DNA of 64,000 bases from Theocolax elegans (taxonomy: Eukaryota > Arthropoda > Insecta > Hymenoptera > Cerocephalidae): assembly GCA_026168455.1 (NCBI GenBank), contig CM047428.1:22844759-22908758 (forward strand). The letters are read 5' to 3'. Positions within the stretch are counted from its first letter, which is position 1; each line of letters opens with the position of its first letter. Shown here piece after piece: positions 1 to 11,881 of this stretch. Both the position numbers and the translations under genes were made by a program. The notes below the pieces were generated by a model. The model did not search any database and had not been told where the DNA came from. It saw only the letters and a program-made list of their open reading frames with translations.

Positions 1-949
1 TTAATCCTAACATTTATAGATTATTCTATTGAATAGCTAAGAAAAGGTTAAAAAAAGCGTTTCATCGCAAGCCCAAAAAAATATACCTAGTTTTAGCCTA
101 TTTCTAGTTTAACTGGCTTGGTACTGCTCACTAAATGGATTTCAATTCTACTAGGGAAGTATTCGAAAAATTATTCAATCGAATATCTTTTTCGAATACT
201 TTTTTATTTAACGTTATTCGGTATATATACACCACATAAGATCTTTTTATGCAAGTCGATTTGTTTTTTTTAAACTTTCAACTCAAATAATGAAAAAGTA
301 TTGAAAAAATGATTGGTTGGCGATTATACTTATCCAACCCTGTAATAAAACCATCTTTGATACTACTACAATTAATAAAATCTTGCAAGATTTTAAAAGT
401 TGTTTAAAAGTAATTATAGTTTGAATATTAAAAACCACAGCAGATTCAGTTAATCATGATTAAAAAGGTGGATATGTTGATTTACTTTTATATTAAATTA
501 ACTATTATATTATTCATTTAAATAAGTTTATTATATCATTATGACGAATCTTTATATTAATCTAAGGGTTTACGATTAAAAATACCTATAAATTCATATT
601 TGCAACAAAAATATTATTGCAATAAAGCCAATCGAATATTTCTAAAACCATTACTTTTTAAACACGGAACTGGTATGTATAATTTAATCGAAATGTCTTA
701 TATAATCCATTAAAATTCTGAATAATTTTAATTATAACTTTAACCATCTTTATATTAAATGTAGATCAATTTATTGAAAAATTCTACATAAGTATAATGC
801 ATTAAAAAAATAATACCAAGAGTAACAATTACTTCGACGTTGACAAAAAGAAGAAAGAAAATTGGGTAAAGTAATATTTTTAAGAGGTATAAGATATAGG
901 TATCCCAACAAATTGAAATGTATATGCATACAAAGGTAACCAGGCGATA
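1..949. other. AT-rich intergenic DNA
   Basis: No gene is recognisable. Around 155-215 there are ATTCGAA/GAATAC-type palindromic pieces that resemble the interior of the small inverted-repeat element at 60.63-60.86 kb, so this may be a decayed relative. The rest is featureless A+T. Confidence 0.4.
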
Positions 950-1215
950 ATCGACTTGATGCGTTTGAGTGTAAGATTTTGGCGCGTGCGCGAGTGTATA
1001 GAAAATCCCTCTCGAAGCGAGATTAATCATGCGTTACGCGCTCAGGTAAGAAATTTACATCTCGGATCCCTCGAAAAGGTCGACCCGGTTGCCTCTCCCC
1101 CTTCTCGACCGTACACGCGCATATATTTATATATACCTACGAATTCGGTAGCCCATCCCCTATGCATATCTATACACGTATATGTATATGCATCTCCCCT
1201 TAATTATTGACAACA
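950..1215. promoter_or_regulatory. GC-raised island, candidate regulatory DNA
   Basis: A block of raised G+C (GCGCGTGCGCGAG, CGTTACGCGC, GGTCGACCCGG) ending in TATA/GTATA runs stands out from AT-rich surroundings. It has no credible reading frame. Function is inferred only from composition and from the recurrence of such blocks along the hb upstream region. Confidence 0.2.
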
Positions 1216-1749
1216 TTTTTAAATAGCGCCACGCGCCGAAGACGTTTATAATTCTGTGTACACGGATTATATCTGACAGATACAATTGAGCTGCAGTACA
1301 GGTATATTACCTACGAATAACATTTACTTTCGCTTTTGTATACAAAGATTATGCAAGTGTTTTTATTTTTTATATTAATTTTGTTATAATTTATATTGTT
1401 AAGCTTCTTTTTTAACTTTATCAATATATAATATTCGATTGATTATTTAAAATTAAACGTTTATTACCGATTTATATTAATATATCTTAAACATCAGTGC
1501 AATATTAATCAAGCCAACTCGGAAATGTTTTATATGCAACAAATATATAATGGCATTTATGTAATACGAACAAATATATATAGTTTCGTTTGCTTCGTTA
1601 TGTACCTTTACGATATACAAAAGAAGATTCTTAACGAATTTTGAACACACTCGTTTTATCACACGTAGTTCAATTTAATCTAAGAATAAAGTTACGCACA
1701 AGTACATTCGGAAGAAAAGGTTTATATATATGTACGTATAGGTATAAGC
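1216..1749. other. AT-rich intergenic DNA
   Basis: Nothing recognised on either strand. Confidence 0.4.
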
Positions 1750-1819
1750 AGGTCTTCAAAATTCAAGGTGAGCGCGCGAAATAATAATATAAGACGGTTG
1801 CTCTTGCCTACCTATGTAG

Positions 1820-1868
<49 letters not shown>

Positions 1869-2540
1869 CGAACTTGGATCTATAGTCGTATATCTGTTAT
1901 TAGGGACGAGGAAATACGGCACGCGCTACTCTCCCTTACCGGCTCCTTCGTGGTCGGCAGGAGAAAAACGGCCACCCTCGGACATTGCGCGCGCGCGCGC
2001 GGCATAAAAAGCCGAGGGTAAGAAACTCAAGAGCGCAAAAGAGAAAAAGAGAAAAAAAAACTGAAGGAGCAAGAAAGAGAGTGGAAGAGAGAAAAGCAGA
2101 GCCGCAAAGACGAATGAGATCGGAGAAGACGCGAAACGTATATATATATATATATATACATACACACACACATAGGGGGAGAAAAGAAGCTGGATTCGAG
2201 CACTGAATATAGAGAGCCATTCGATCGCGCGCGCGTGTCCACACAGAGGGACAGAAAAAAATATCAATTTCGAAAACCCGGAAAGTCCGAGGTCAGACCG
2301 GGGACATTTTCCTCTTCTCGTCCGGTTTCTCGATTATACTCATGGATGAAAGTGAGACAGAGAGAGGAAATCCATCGTCTATATGCCCGTGTCTCTGTGT
2401 GAGTGGACGTGCGCGTATATGCACGTGTATATATATATATATATAAATATAGACGCGGTGGGCTTTTCACTCGGCGCTCCAAATCATTTATCTTTTTCGT
2501 AGGGACAAAAAAAAAGAGACTGGACGCGCGCGCGCGGTAC
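1750..2540. promoter_or_regulatory. GC-raised island with GA, CG and TA microsatellites
   Basis: Contains a (GA)n run at about 1825-1862, alternating CG at 1986-2001 and 2525-2535, (TA)n at 2141-2158 and 2426-2446, and a short CA run at 2161-2172. Several overlapping frames stay open here only because of low-complexity purine runs. GA arrays can bind GAGA-factor-type proteins in insects; a regulatory role here is inference. Confidence 0.25.
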
Positions 2541-3234
2541 CTATTGTGCGAAAATTATTAGGGAACCGATTGTTAAGATAATGAACCTTCGAGAGTATAG
2601 CGCGCCTCGAGTATAGTGTCAAGTTTTAGTTGCGGAAAAAGGGGGAATATCGCCCGTTGCGTTTCTTCTTCTTCTTCCTTTTTTTTTTTCTTGAAAAACC
2701 CGCGTATTGTGCAGTTTTATGGCTGCTGCGACCGAACGTTACTTTTATGGCTTTCACGGCAATGACAATCGACGGTAATCATTTTTTTTCCTCTCTCTTA
2801 CCTTTTCTCGGTGCAATTTCGATTGTTCGGCCTGTTGTATCTACCGATCCCGTGTGAAAATTTGTCGAGTTTAACGAAATTTTATAATGTCCTTGTTACG
2901 TATATACGTGTAGTTATTACACTGTATTTCTCTTGGAGCGAGATATGCAACTTCTTTTTATAAAACCACGTTGTCATCGTCGCGTTAAATTCTAGGCTTA
3001 TAAGAATATAGTAGAAACTGCAAAATTAACTATGATCAAAAATGGTTAGAAACATGCAAAAAAAAGTCAAACTGGATTTATTATGCATTCTTTTTTTACT
3101 ATTACAATTTAATTATTCATTATTATTTCATATATTATTGTTGATAATTAATTTCAATTCGTAATTGTAATGGTTATGTTCACTTCTCGATCTGAAGATT
3201 TTACTCTTTTGCTTATTAAATTGGTAAAATTTGA
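2541..3234. other. Intergenic DNA without recognised feature
   Basis: The first 300 bases are of mixed composition with T-rich runs; from 2900 on it is AT-rich. No gene seen. Confidence 0.35.
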
Positions 3235-3662
3235 GTTGACAAACACCAACAAGTAAATGTACTACACATCATTATAGACTGTCCAAAATATGAACCAGAA
3301 AGACTAGATACAAAAATAACAGATAACATGGCCGAAACTCTTAGCATCACTGAAGAATGCAAGAAAACATTAAAATTTCTCAAGAAAATAAAAATACTTA
3401 ATGAGTTATAAAAATGAAAACTTTCTTTCCACAATCATACATATTTTAACTATATTTCTAGTATACCTCATATATATGTATATATTTTAAATTTTGTCAC
3501 CTTTGTAAGACATCTCAACAATGTACAAAAAATTTCTGTAATAAGTGTATATCTGTAACGAATACTATGTAAACTATGTATATCTGTAGTCGCTAATGAT
3601 CAATTAATGTGGTAGATGCGACTATAAATAAAATAAAATGAAAAAAAAAATAAAATAAAAAA
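3235..3662 (+). mobile_element. 3' end of a 5'-truncated non-LTR retrotransposon
   Basis: A short in-frame coding remnant (3238-3411) is followed by an AT-rich 3' UTR of about 225 bases and a simple-repeat tail of ATAAA/AAAATAAA units (about 3628-3662). Coding end, UTR and oligo-A-like tail in that order are the signature of the 3' end of a LINE of the Jockey/CR1/R1 type. The 5' boundary is uncertain because the frame is closed by a stop at 3232-3234. I could not identify a target-site duplication. Confidence 0.6.
3238..3411 (+). pseudogene. C-terminal fragment of LINE ORF2 (reverse transcriptase protein)
   Basis: The 57-codon fragment contains HIIIDCPKYEPER, matching the H-x(4)-C motif with following Pro and Arg that ends the C-terminal Cys/His domain of ORF2 in Jockey/CR1/R1-like non-LTR elements. 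It stops with TAA at 3409-3411, which fits the natural ORF2 end. The catalytic domains are absent, so this copy is dead. The same family could be represented by the longer element at 62-64 kb, but the parts do not overlap and cannot be compared. Confidence 0.6.
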
Positions 3663-3784
3663 CTAACAAGTATAAATATTGGATCTTTTAATTCACTGTT
3701 CTTACTTTCAGCTTTCAGCAGAAGGAATTTTAACGAAAATTTAGTACTACAAATTTTATTGAATATTCAAGGTAAATTTCTTCA

Positions 3785-4025
3785 AATTCTTAATTCGGCT
3801 ATAACTTTGCTCCATTGAAACGGATTTAAACGTATTTTTTAAAATTACATTTACTTTATCTCCAGCTTATCATTAAACTCTAAGTTTAAATGTTAATATT
3901 TGATAGGTTAGAAGTTACAAGCTTATATTTTGGAAATTTTGCTTTAATACGGTATAACTTTCGTAAAAACGATTATTCAGGTCTGCGATTCTGGCTTTCT
4001 TTATATTTTTATGATAGCGATACAA
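3785..4025. repeat. Dispersed repeat copy (shared with 12.5 and 50.7 kb)
   Basis: The order of short blocks (GCTATAACTTTGCTCCA, then GAAGTTACAAGC, then GGCTTTCTTTATATTTTTAT) recurs in diverged form at 12497-12760 (TAGCTTAGCTCCAAATTAA, CGAGTTACAAGCGATTAAA, GGCTTTCCTCATATTTTTAT) and 50670-50860. This is a degraded interspersed element. The 12-kb copy lies inside an element with terminal inverted repeats, so this is probably a fragment of the same DNA transposon family. Confidence 0.5.
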
Positions 4026-4959
4026 ACAGACAATTAAATTTTTTTACTAAGAATCTATTTATAAAATAGAATTTGGTAGTTTTGTTTAAGGATAAGGTAA
4101 TTGGCACAAGTAATTTTATTTATATTACTTTTGTTCATAACGAATTGCTTAAACTGTATCCTTCCAAACATCTTTGAGTGTAATATTTTCTAAAAACGTG
4201 AGTCAATCGGAATAAAGTCAGAGTTTCATTCTAATACAATAAAATGTCAAACTTTATGAATCATGATCAGAAACGTAACTTATATTTTCTTTTTTGAGTG
4301 AAAAATTGATTAATAGAATTTCCACTTAAAAAATATAGTGCTTCAGTTTTGGCCACAGTTCTACCAGTAATTTTTCACGAATTTAAAGCACTACGTTCAT
4401 CGGTATATATTTTATATTATTGTTATAAGATATTTTTTAAATAAATTAAATAATCACTTACATACTGTATAGTTTTCTTTTAGGAAATACTCTTGAATTA
4501 CCCATTCACTTTGTTTATTTATATATACATAGAGAATAAATCCAATTATCTGTTTATTTTAGCCCTTGTATTTGTTTTGACAGTTAGAAATTAATATGTT
4601 CTCGCGCACAAAATTAATATAATTGGAATATACTTTTTCATTAGTAGTTGCTTTTTAGATTAAAATTACCGACAACATGTACGACACATTTAATTTACGC
4701 ATGTGACTCGAAGGTATTCGACACTTATTAGCGGAATAGTTATTTATAAAGAATAAGTTAAAGATATTTAAATTTAAAAAAAAAATCTATGTGTCTATAT
4801 ATACTAACAAATATTATTATTTTTAAATATAATTATTTAATAAAAATAGCATCCATTATAAATGATGAAATACGTTTATATGCACACACACACACACATA
4901 CACACAGGAAAAAGCTAAATTAGAGAACGAAAAAAAAGGAGGAAAAAAAATAGCGAATA
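4026..4959. other. AT-rich intergenic DNA
   Basis: No gene recognised. A short (CA)n microsatellite lies at about 4884-4906. Confidence 0.4.
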
Positions 4960-5600
4960 ATCGTTCACCCGTATACATAAGGGAGAAAGAACAGTCGCTT
5001 AATCAAGTAACCTTCAGAACCACGAAAATTTGCCTCGGCAGAAGGGAAAAAAAATGAAGCGAAAATATATATATATATAGATTTGGGTTTCGTGCAGTGT
5101 AAGGGAACAGGCGCGAGAAACATTGTCCCGCGGAAAAATGAGCCGCCAAACCGGCGCTTTATCTCCTTCGATAACAGCGTGCAAGAATTATGAGCATTGA
5201 TGAACGGCTCAATTCCGGGAATGGCGGCATTCTCCTCTCGCAACATGGACGGCAAAATATACCGTGGGGAGAGCACGCCGATAGGCTGCCTCTATACCCC
5301 CTAATGCACGGGGTGGGTGGGCAGGGATGGGGGAGAGGGGGGAGGGGGGTTAACCCAGGGAAAAAGTCGTCGTCGTCGTCGTCCACCCCCGTATAGATAG
5401 AAAGAGAAGTGTACAGTAAAAAAATTGCCCCCCGAGGGTTAACGGAATCCCGGGATCTTAGAATTCTCGGGCGCCATTGCCGGATGAGAGCCGATGATAT
5501 TTCTCGATGTGTATATGTGCGTCTCTGTGTGTGTATGTATATATCTATATATCGGCGTTATAGCGATCTGGTAAACAAAAACGCGATAAATTAGAAAAAA
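4960..5600. promoter_or_regulatory. GC-raised island with two GGGTTAA motifs
   Basis: G+C-rich block with a G-run around 5320-5350, a GTC triplet run (5366-5382) and (TA)n at about 5066-5080. GGGTTAACCC (5347-5356) and GGGTTAA (5436-5442) match the core of the Krüppel recognition sequence. Both strands have open frames but none shows codon-like composition or a domain. Candidate enhancer of the hb region by inference only. Confidence 0.25.
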
Positions 5601-6799
5601 TTCATTGCTCGTAATGGAGGAGGATGTTCATCCAAGTTGCTCTTTCTGCGGCACGTTGTTTCCTTATAAACTCTACTGTTTTAGACATTATGATCAATAT
5701 ATGCACATATACTGTACTTTACTTGAATAATGCTATTATTGTTGTTGTTGTTGTTGCTTGTTCCATCGAATTCATCTGGTCACTTTGGATAAGTTAAATT
5801 CTTATTTACTGGATTATTTATTAAACCGTTCGGTTTTTATCTTGCTCAGAACGTTAGCACTACTTTACATATAAATTGCATTACAAGTAAACATGTAAAA
5901 TTTACATATACGTCAACATAATTATTGTTGATTAATTATATTAGGATAATGTACAAATGTAAGAAGTTCATTTATTTACAGACGTCTGTTTATTTTAAAT
6001 TTATTTCGTCAATATATATATTTTTCTTAAAATTTCCTCGTGTTTATTATTATTTTACATTGACACTTATATATATTTCATAATTTCAAACTAATCTTTT
6101 AAAAAGAAATACCGAATCATAAATACATATCTCACACGCATTATACCCATGTTTTTAAATTCTTTTACGTTCCCTTAAAAGCTAAAAAGTGTGAAGAATC
6201 GCCAGCGATGATTGATCTACCGGAGAAAATACGATTTTTAGAGCTTATATAAATGTGTATATGAAATCTAAAAAGTAGCGAAAAAAATTTCTGTATCACT
6301 GTTGATCTGTCAGAAATTTGAAGCATTTCTATTATATTTTAGTTTGAAGAGCGCGTATACAGCTAAATGAAAATGTCATTTCTATCTTCGTATCTACGGA
6401 AGTGACAGAGCCAACGTAAATACGAAATAAATCTAATATGTATTATTGTTACTGATGCAGTAAATAGTGTAAATTTTGAATATTTTCAGATTATATAAAA
6501 TGAAATTTTTGTAATGACAAATAACGCGTAAAATCACGATGGAACGGGCGATATTGTTTTGATTGGAAAATTCAATCGTTTAAACTAAAAATTAAAGTGC
6601 AGGGTATACATATTCGTATATACGTTCAACCAGGACGTTGTGAGAAGTTGTTACAGCGTTATTTACGCGAGCTTAGTTTTCCAAACAATCGCTTAAAGAG
6701 GTATATAAAACTTGGCTTGATCCCGTAAAGAATGAACATTAATTTGGGATTTTCCAACGGTCGGCGTGTAAACTAGCAAACAAGTTAGAGGAACGGAAC
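5601..6799. other. AT-rich intergenic DNA
   Basis: Nothing recognised except a short TTG triplet run at about 5738-5757. Confidence 0.4.
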
Positions 6800-7357
6800 G
6801 TCCAGTAAACCTAAAAAAAAAAAGATATTGCAATATATATATATCGTAATCCCCCTAAATATGAATGTTCCTCCTGTGTATATACGTGTACATAAAGAAT
6901 CGTAAAATTCGGCTTATAATCCAGCCAAGTGCGACGTGTCGTCGCAAGTGATATACACAAAAACCGGATACGAAAATCCAATCGAAGTGTACAGTAGTGC
7001 TCCTCAACCGTCGCACGCGCTCCTTGGATAAATCGAACCTGGTCACTATATATACTTTGGTGTACACATATATTACGCACACACGTACATACGTACATGC
7101 ATATGTATATATATACGGAGATCTACGTGTATTAGTGCATCTATGCCGGACCATCAGCCGGTCATTGTGCTGCTGCGGCCTGCTGCAACGTACGGCGCCC
7201 CTCGCGTGCCTCAAATCTCCCTCTCTCTCTCTCTCTCGATCGTGAGGACAAACAACCGACAGCTGACCCACGCGCGTTCGCGTGCTCGGGGTTGACCCAT
7301 ACTTATGGTTCATCTGCTGACACCACCCCTATATATTTTTTTTCGTTCTATACGCTC

Positions 7358-7395
<38 letters not shown>

Positions 7396-7420
7396 GCTTT
7401 ACTTCGCGGTGGTAGGGAGA
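6800..7420. promoter_or_regulatory. GC-raised island with CT and TA microsatellites
   Basis: Contains (CT)n at about 7211-7236 and a long (TA)n at about 7358-7390 flanking a G+C-rich core (GCTGCTGCGGCCTGCTGC region, 7170-7300). Frames open across it on both strands are repeats read through. No gene evidence. Confidence 0.25.
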
Positions 7421-8067
7421 TCGTTTTCGGGATGAAAATAGAGGTATAGTGCGGCTACGGAAAAAAAATGAGGAAAACTGGATCGTTTATACGGATCTCT
7501 ATGGAAAATAGAGGTGCGCGCCTTTTTTTTCGAGAGGGAGTTTAAAATACACGTCTTGTTATAGATTATTGATTTAGGTGCGGATATAATTAATTTGATG
7601 GATTTTCCAGTTTTAGTTATATTGCGATTGATGAATGCTTGCATTTTAACGAGATAATGAGTTAGATGTATTTTACAAACCTGCAGATTGTATTTGTTTG
7701 TAAAGGATGCAGAATTTTAAATTACAGAAGCAGACTTAATTGAAAACGCATATTTGAGTTTTTTTTTAAATTTTATTTAATGTAATCAAGTTTTACACGA
7801 AATATAGTGCATTTTTAACGTAAGATATATAAATATTTGACCCTTTCCGATCGACAACAATTGTGTAAACTTAAAAGTTTTAATATTTTCTGTATGTTGA
7901 TGTTCCGCAGGGATATAATAAAACTTCAAAGACAATTGTAATAGAAAATAGTGAAATACTTATGAGCGACAATGTATATTTATATAAGTAAAAATGTAAA
8001 ACTTAATATCAACTTGATCTAAAGTTTATGTTTGGCGAAAGTAGATACCAAAATACTCAATGAGACT
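7421..8067. other. AT-rich intergenic DNA
   Basis: Mostly featureless. The last 50 bases (from about 8020) carry TTATGTTTGGCGAAAG...AATGAGACTAT, a partial extra copy of sequence found inside the adjoining foldback element at about 8320-8360. Confidence 0.4.
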
Positions 8068-8464
8068 ATCGAATATACGATTTGATTTGTGGTAATAGAC
8101 ATTTTCCTTTATTCAATTCACTTTGACAATATAAACTAGTTCAAAGTTTATTTTTTTTTATTATTTCAACGTCGTTTTTTTTATCCTAACTTGGCGTTGA
8201 TTAGCGACGGAGGTTATATCATATGTCATTGTTAAAAAAGTTTATTTTACCAAGCCATAAAATACATTTTCTTGATTTGACGTATCTATAATCAATTTTT
8301 TTTGCTACCCGCGATATAAAATTTATGTTTGGCAAAAGTTGATATCAACATACGCAATGAGACTATTCCAAATTTGGAAAAATATTAATTAGACGTTGAT
8401 ATAAAGTTTAGATAAACTTGAAATAATCTCTTAGATAGGTTCAAAAAAATAAAAAAAAAATTTT

Positions 8465-8522
8465 CCGAAATTCGAATCTCCGATCTTGTACTTCGGAGTC
8501 TCACGCTCTACCAACTGAGCTA
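8465..8522 (-). other. tRNA-like sequence (better preserved copy)
   Basis: Read on the minus strand it gives TAGCTCAGTTGGTAGAGCG, a near-perfect tRNA D-arm and RNA polymerase III A box, then GTGAGACTCCGAAGT in the place of the anticodon arm and GGAGATTCGAATTTCGG resembling the T arm and B box. The anticodon stem does not pair and no 7-bp acceptor stem is visible, so this is not a working tRNA gene. A tRNA-derived (SINE-like) head or captured tRNA is likely. It could still act as an internal Pol III promoter. Confidence 0.6.
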
Positions 8523-8691
8523 TTTTATTGTTTATATTTAATAAGTTAGCTGATTAGCCCTGGCAGCATAAATAAAGCGACGTTAAGTAACAAAAAAAAA
8601 AATTTAATAAGTTACATTCAGGTTATAAACTTGGAAGCATGTTTCAATTGTTCTTTATAGCCAAAATGTAACATTATGACATAAACAATAA

Positions 8692-8745
8692 AACTGGGTA
8701 AAGCGAGAGACTCCGAAGTAGAAGATCGGAGATTCAAATCTCGGA
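8692..8745 (+). other. tRNA-like sequence (degenerate copy)
   Basis: Inverted partner of the copy at 8465-8522. GAGACTCCGAAGTAGAAGAT and CGGAGATTCAAATCTCGG are retained, but the A box has decayed (AAACTGGGTAAAGCG). The B-box GTTCGA core is changed to TTCAAA. Decay of one arm only suggests that the palindrome is not being homogenised. Confidence 0.55.
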
Positions 8746-9210
8746 ATAAAATTTTTTTTAATTTTTTTATTAATAAAATTTTACCCGTTTAAAAATAATA
8801 TATTTAAACTTTTCTAAGAGATTATTTCAAGTTTATCTAAACTTTATACCAACGTCTAATTAATATTTTACCAAGTTTGGGATAGTCTCATTGCGTATGT
8901 TGATATCAACTTTCGCCAAACATAAATTTTATATCGCGGGTAGCATGAAAAAATTGATTATAGATACGTCAAATCAAGAAAATGTATTTTATTGCTTGGT
9001 AAAATAAACTTTTCTTAACAATGACATATGGTATAACCTCCGTCGCTAATCAGCGCCAATTTAGGATAAAAAAACGACGTTGAAATAATAAAAAAAATAA
9101 TAAACTTTGAACTAGTTTACATTGTCACTTTTAACAAAATGAACAAAAGAATATAAATGAATTGAATAAAGGAAAATGTCTATTACCACAAATCAAATCG
9201 TATATTCGAT

Positions 9211-9720
9211 ACATCGACGTGCGAGACCGCACGATAAATTTGAAAAGGAGCATTAAACATTTCTAACGCGTTAAAGTCCAAAATAATTCGACAAGGATCA
9301 CCCGGAAAATATTATCCCTCAAAATTCGTTTTCGTAAATTCTACGAATGGAAAGGAGCGAGCAAGCGAGGAACCGCGTGGCTATCGGGCGTGAAGTGGCA
9401 GCGCGTGTCGCGCGTAGGCGAAAGCCTACACATCTATATACAACTTTATATGTGTGGTGTGTAGATGTATATACGAATATGGGCGGGTAATGCGTGGCGA
9501 GAGCGGAGAGTGGACGCCTGGCACGTTCCGCCGATTTTCGCCGCATTTGTGCATCCGAACGTTCGTCGAGGTAATTTCACCCGAAAACGGGGAAATTTTA
9601 TCCCCGAAAGGGGTCAGATTCTGTATGCCAAAGAAGGGAGACTTTTTCCGACTGTACATATATATATGAACGCGCGAGAATTAAATTTGATGGAAGCTGC
9701 GTAGTTACTCCTGACGATAC
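9211..9720. promoter_or_regulatory. GC-raised island
   Basis: G+C-rich block with CpG-rich pieces (GCAGCGCGTGTCGCGCG near 9400) and a small palindrome GGGGAAATTTTATCCCC at about 9589-9605. Overlapping open frames on both strands lack recognisable domains. Candidate regulatory DNA only. Confidence 0.2.
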
Positions 9721-11329
9721 TTTCTTTGCTTTCAGAACTCTGATGACTATTGCTTTTATTTTTTCATCCACGTATATATATATCCTTTTCTTTTGTATAC
9801 TATACATTTTCTGCAGTATATTTCGATCGATATGTTTTCCGTACATCGTCACGCAGTTCCAGTGAAAATTATTACTTTTAAATATGCGTGCATCGCAGTA
9901 TAATTTATTTTATTTTCATTTTCTTATTTAAATATGTTCATTCGTTTAATCTACGTGTTTTACTGCACTTCGTCTTGACATTCAATTTTTTAAAACACAG
10001 TAATTATTATACATCTATAGATTTGAATAAATGTTCTGATAAATAATTCTTATATGTATATATATAAGTAAATATGTAAAAATTTGGTTTTTTCCACAAA
10101 ACGATAAGATTGCGAAGGAGATACGAGCCGCGCGCACTGCGTTTTCAGATCTTTGCATCACCGTTATCGAGAACGCAGTTATTTTCTTCTGTGTTTTTTT
10201 TTCTCGATAACTTGCGTTGTAAGACAAAGTAAAATCCGATCAGCTACTCTTTCCGCATGTTGACACGTTTCGTTCGACAAACAAGCTGCCAGGAACCGTA
10301 AGGAAAATGATGACTTGCCCTTTGTGATTAGTCTTTCTCGGCACTTTGTTTAGGCTTTTCAGGCTTTTACTTCTTTTTCTTTACTGATATAATGCATAAA
10401 AGTTGTTATTTCGTCTCGTAAAAATTATCTATTTCCACGATGATAATGCTACCTTCTTCTTTTTTTTTTACCGTAAATATTTTGTTACACTCGCTACACA
10501 ACATTATTATTTAAATGTATATTGTCAATCGCGCGTTTTTTCTTTCCTCGTGCAGTCTACTAAATACACAATATTTTGCGTAGCTCGTGATTTATTTATA
10601 ATTATTTTACGAATGAATTTTTATGACTCCATTACTGTAATTGTGTACGCAGATGTGTTTATGTATACATGTAGATGAGTCTCTTGAATATACTTTTAAA
10701 TCAATTACAAAACTTTCTGCAAAGACGTCCTATGAGTCAAAAATATATTACAAGTATAATGTATACGCTCCAACAAAGAAAGTTTATGAGTCATGGCATA
10801 GTAGTGTTTTACCATTTGCCACTTCTAAGTACTGGGTTCTGTGAATACTCGGACATTTTATTTGCTATTTTTTTTTCTAAAAACAGTTATAAACTTTGAT
10901 TTTTATGTTACTTTGTACAAAATGAGTTATTTGAGATTAATAGGATTTATTGATTAATTATGTTAATGATAATTAACGATTATTATTATTAGTGAAATAA
11001 TTAAAGTTTAATAGATGGTTCTAGAATGATAAATAAATTAATGTTTTGTATAAATTATTTAATTTGATCATTTTATTAAATATTTGTTCAGTAGTTAATT
11101 ATTACACAATGATTATATATTATATACAAGAGAACGATATAACTTAACAACTATTGTTATAAGAAATATGTTTTAATATCAAAACGAAACCACATACGTT
11201 CCTTGCTTATCGTTAAATAACAAACAATATCATTTATGCACGTGTCTTACGGATCGAAGATAAATGTATACAGTGACTAAGAATGGAAAATAATACGAAT
11301 GGAAAAAATAAAAGTCCATGCGGCGGGTA
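9721..11329. other. AT-rich intergenic DNA
   Basis: No gene or clear repeat recognised. 10080-10330 is slightly richer in G+C. Confidence 0.4.
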
Positions 11330-11800
11330 TTGTAGATATAGAGGAGAGATCTAAGTCGAGCCATATGTGCACGGGAAATAGATTAACAATTTTTCATTTT
11401 TGTGCGAAAACAACATCCCTTTCGGAATACGACGCGTGCAGCGTCCACGCGTCGATGTACCTGAAAGGATGACTATACGTGAATGCGAGAGGGATATACG
11501 CGCGTAGGCGTATATGGAAGAAGGGTGGCGTTTAAACAGCTGCGCTCACGCTGTAGATGCGACCAACCCTTTTCACTCACTTGGCGGCCGCGGCTCGAAT
11601 TTTACCAGGAAAATATTTTTTCTACCATCGAGAGCTGCCCTTTTCCTGAGCGCCGCTCGATTTATATATCCTATATACGTTTTTCCCTTCTTCTCTTTAT
11701 TCCTGCCCACTCAATTTGTTACCAAAACCTTGGATTCTCCACTCTTTATTACTAACGTGGATCAAACTTTGCTTTTTTCCGAGGTAACTCACTTTCATTT
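11330..11800. promoter_or_regulatory. GC-raised island
   Basis: Contains CGACGCGTGCAGCGTCC (about 11430) and TGGCGGCCGCGGCTCG (about 11582). No convincing coding potential; overlapping frames of about 100 codons are unrelated to any domain I know. Confidence 0.2.
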
Positions 11801-11881
11801 TGGTTTATCTTCCATCCACTCTTTTTATACTGATTTTTTATAGTTTTATATACGTATTCAAGTTTTACATTTTTTGACTAA

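Larger units (their letters stand above)
8068..9210. mobile_element. 1.14-kb foldback element with tRNA-like sequences in both arms
   Basis: The left arm (8068 to about 8525) reads ATCGAATATACGATTTGATT and onward; the right arm (about 8690-9210) is its reverse complement, with small indels including about 40 extra bases near 9120-9160. Matching landmarks are ACTAGTTCAAAG, ATTAGCGACGGAGGTTATA, GACGTATCTATAATCAATT, CGCGATATAAAATTTATG and TAATTAGACGTTG. The loop is about 160 bases. Near the inner end of each arm lies a tRNA-like segment. There is no reading frame for a transposase, so it is non-autonomous. Its arms could pair as a long hairpin if transcribed. Confidence 0.75.

Noticed and set aside
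8465..8522. Functional tRNA gene
   Set aside because: No acceptor stem and the anticodon stem does not pair; only A/B-box regions are tRNA-like.
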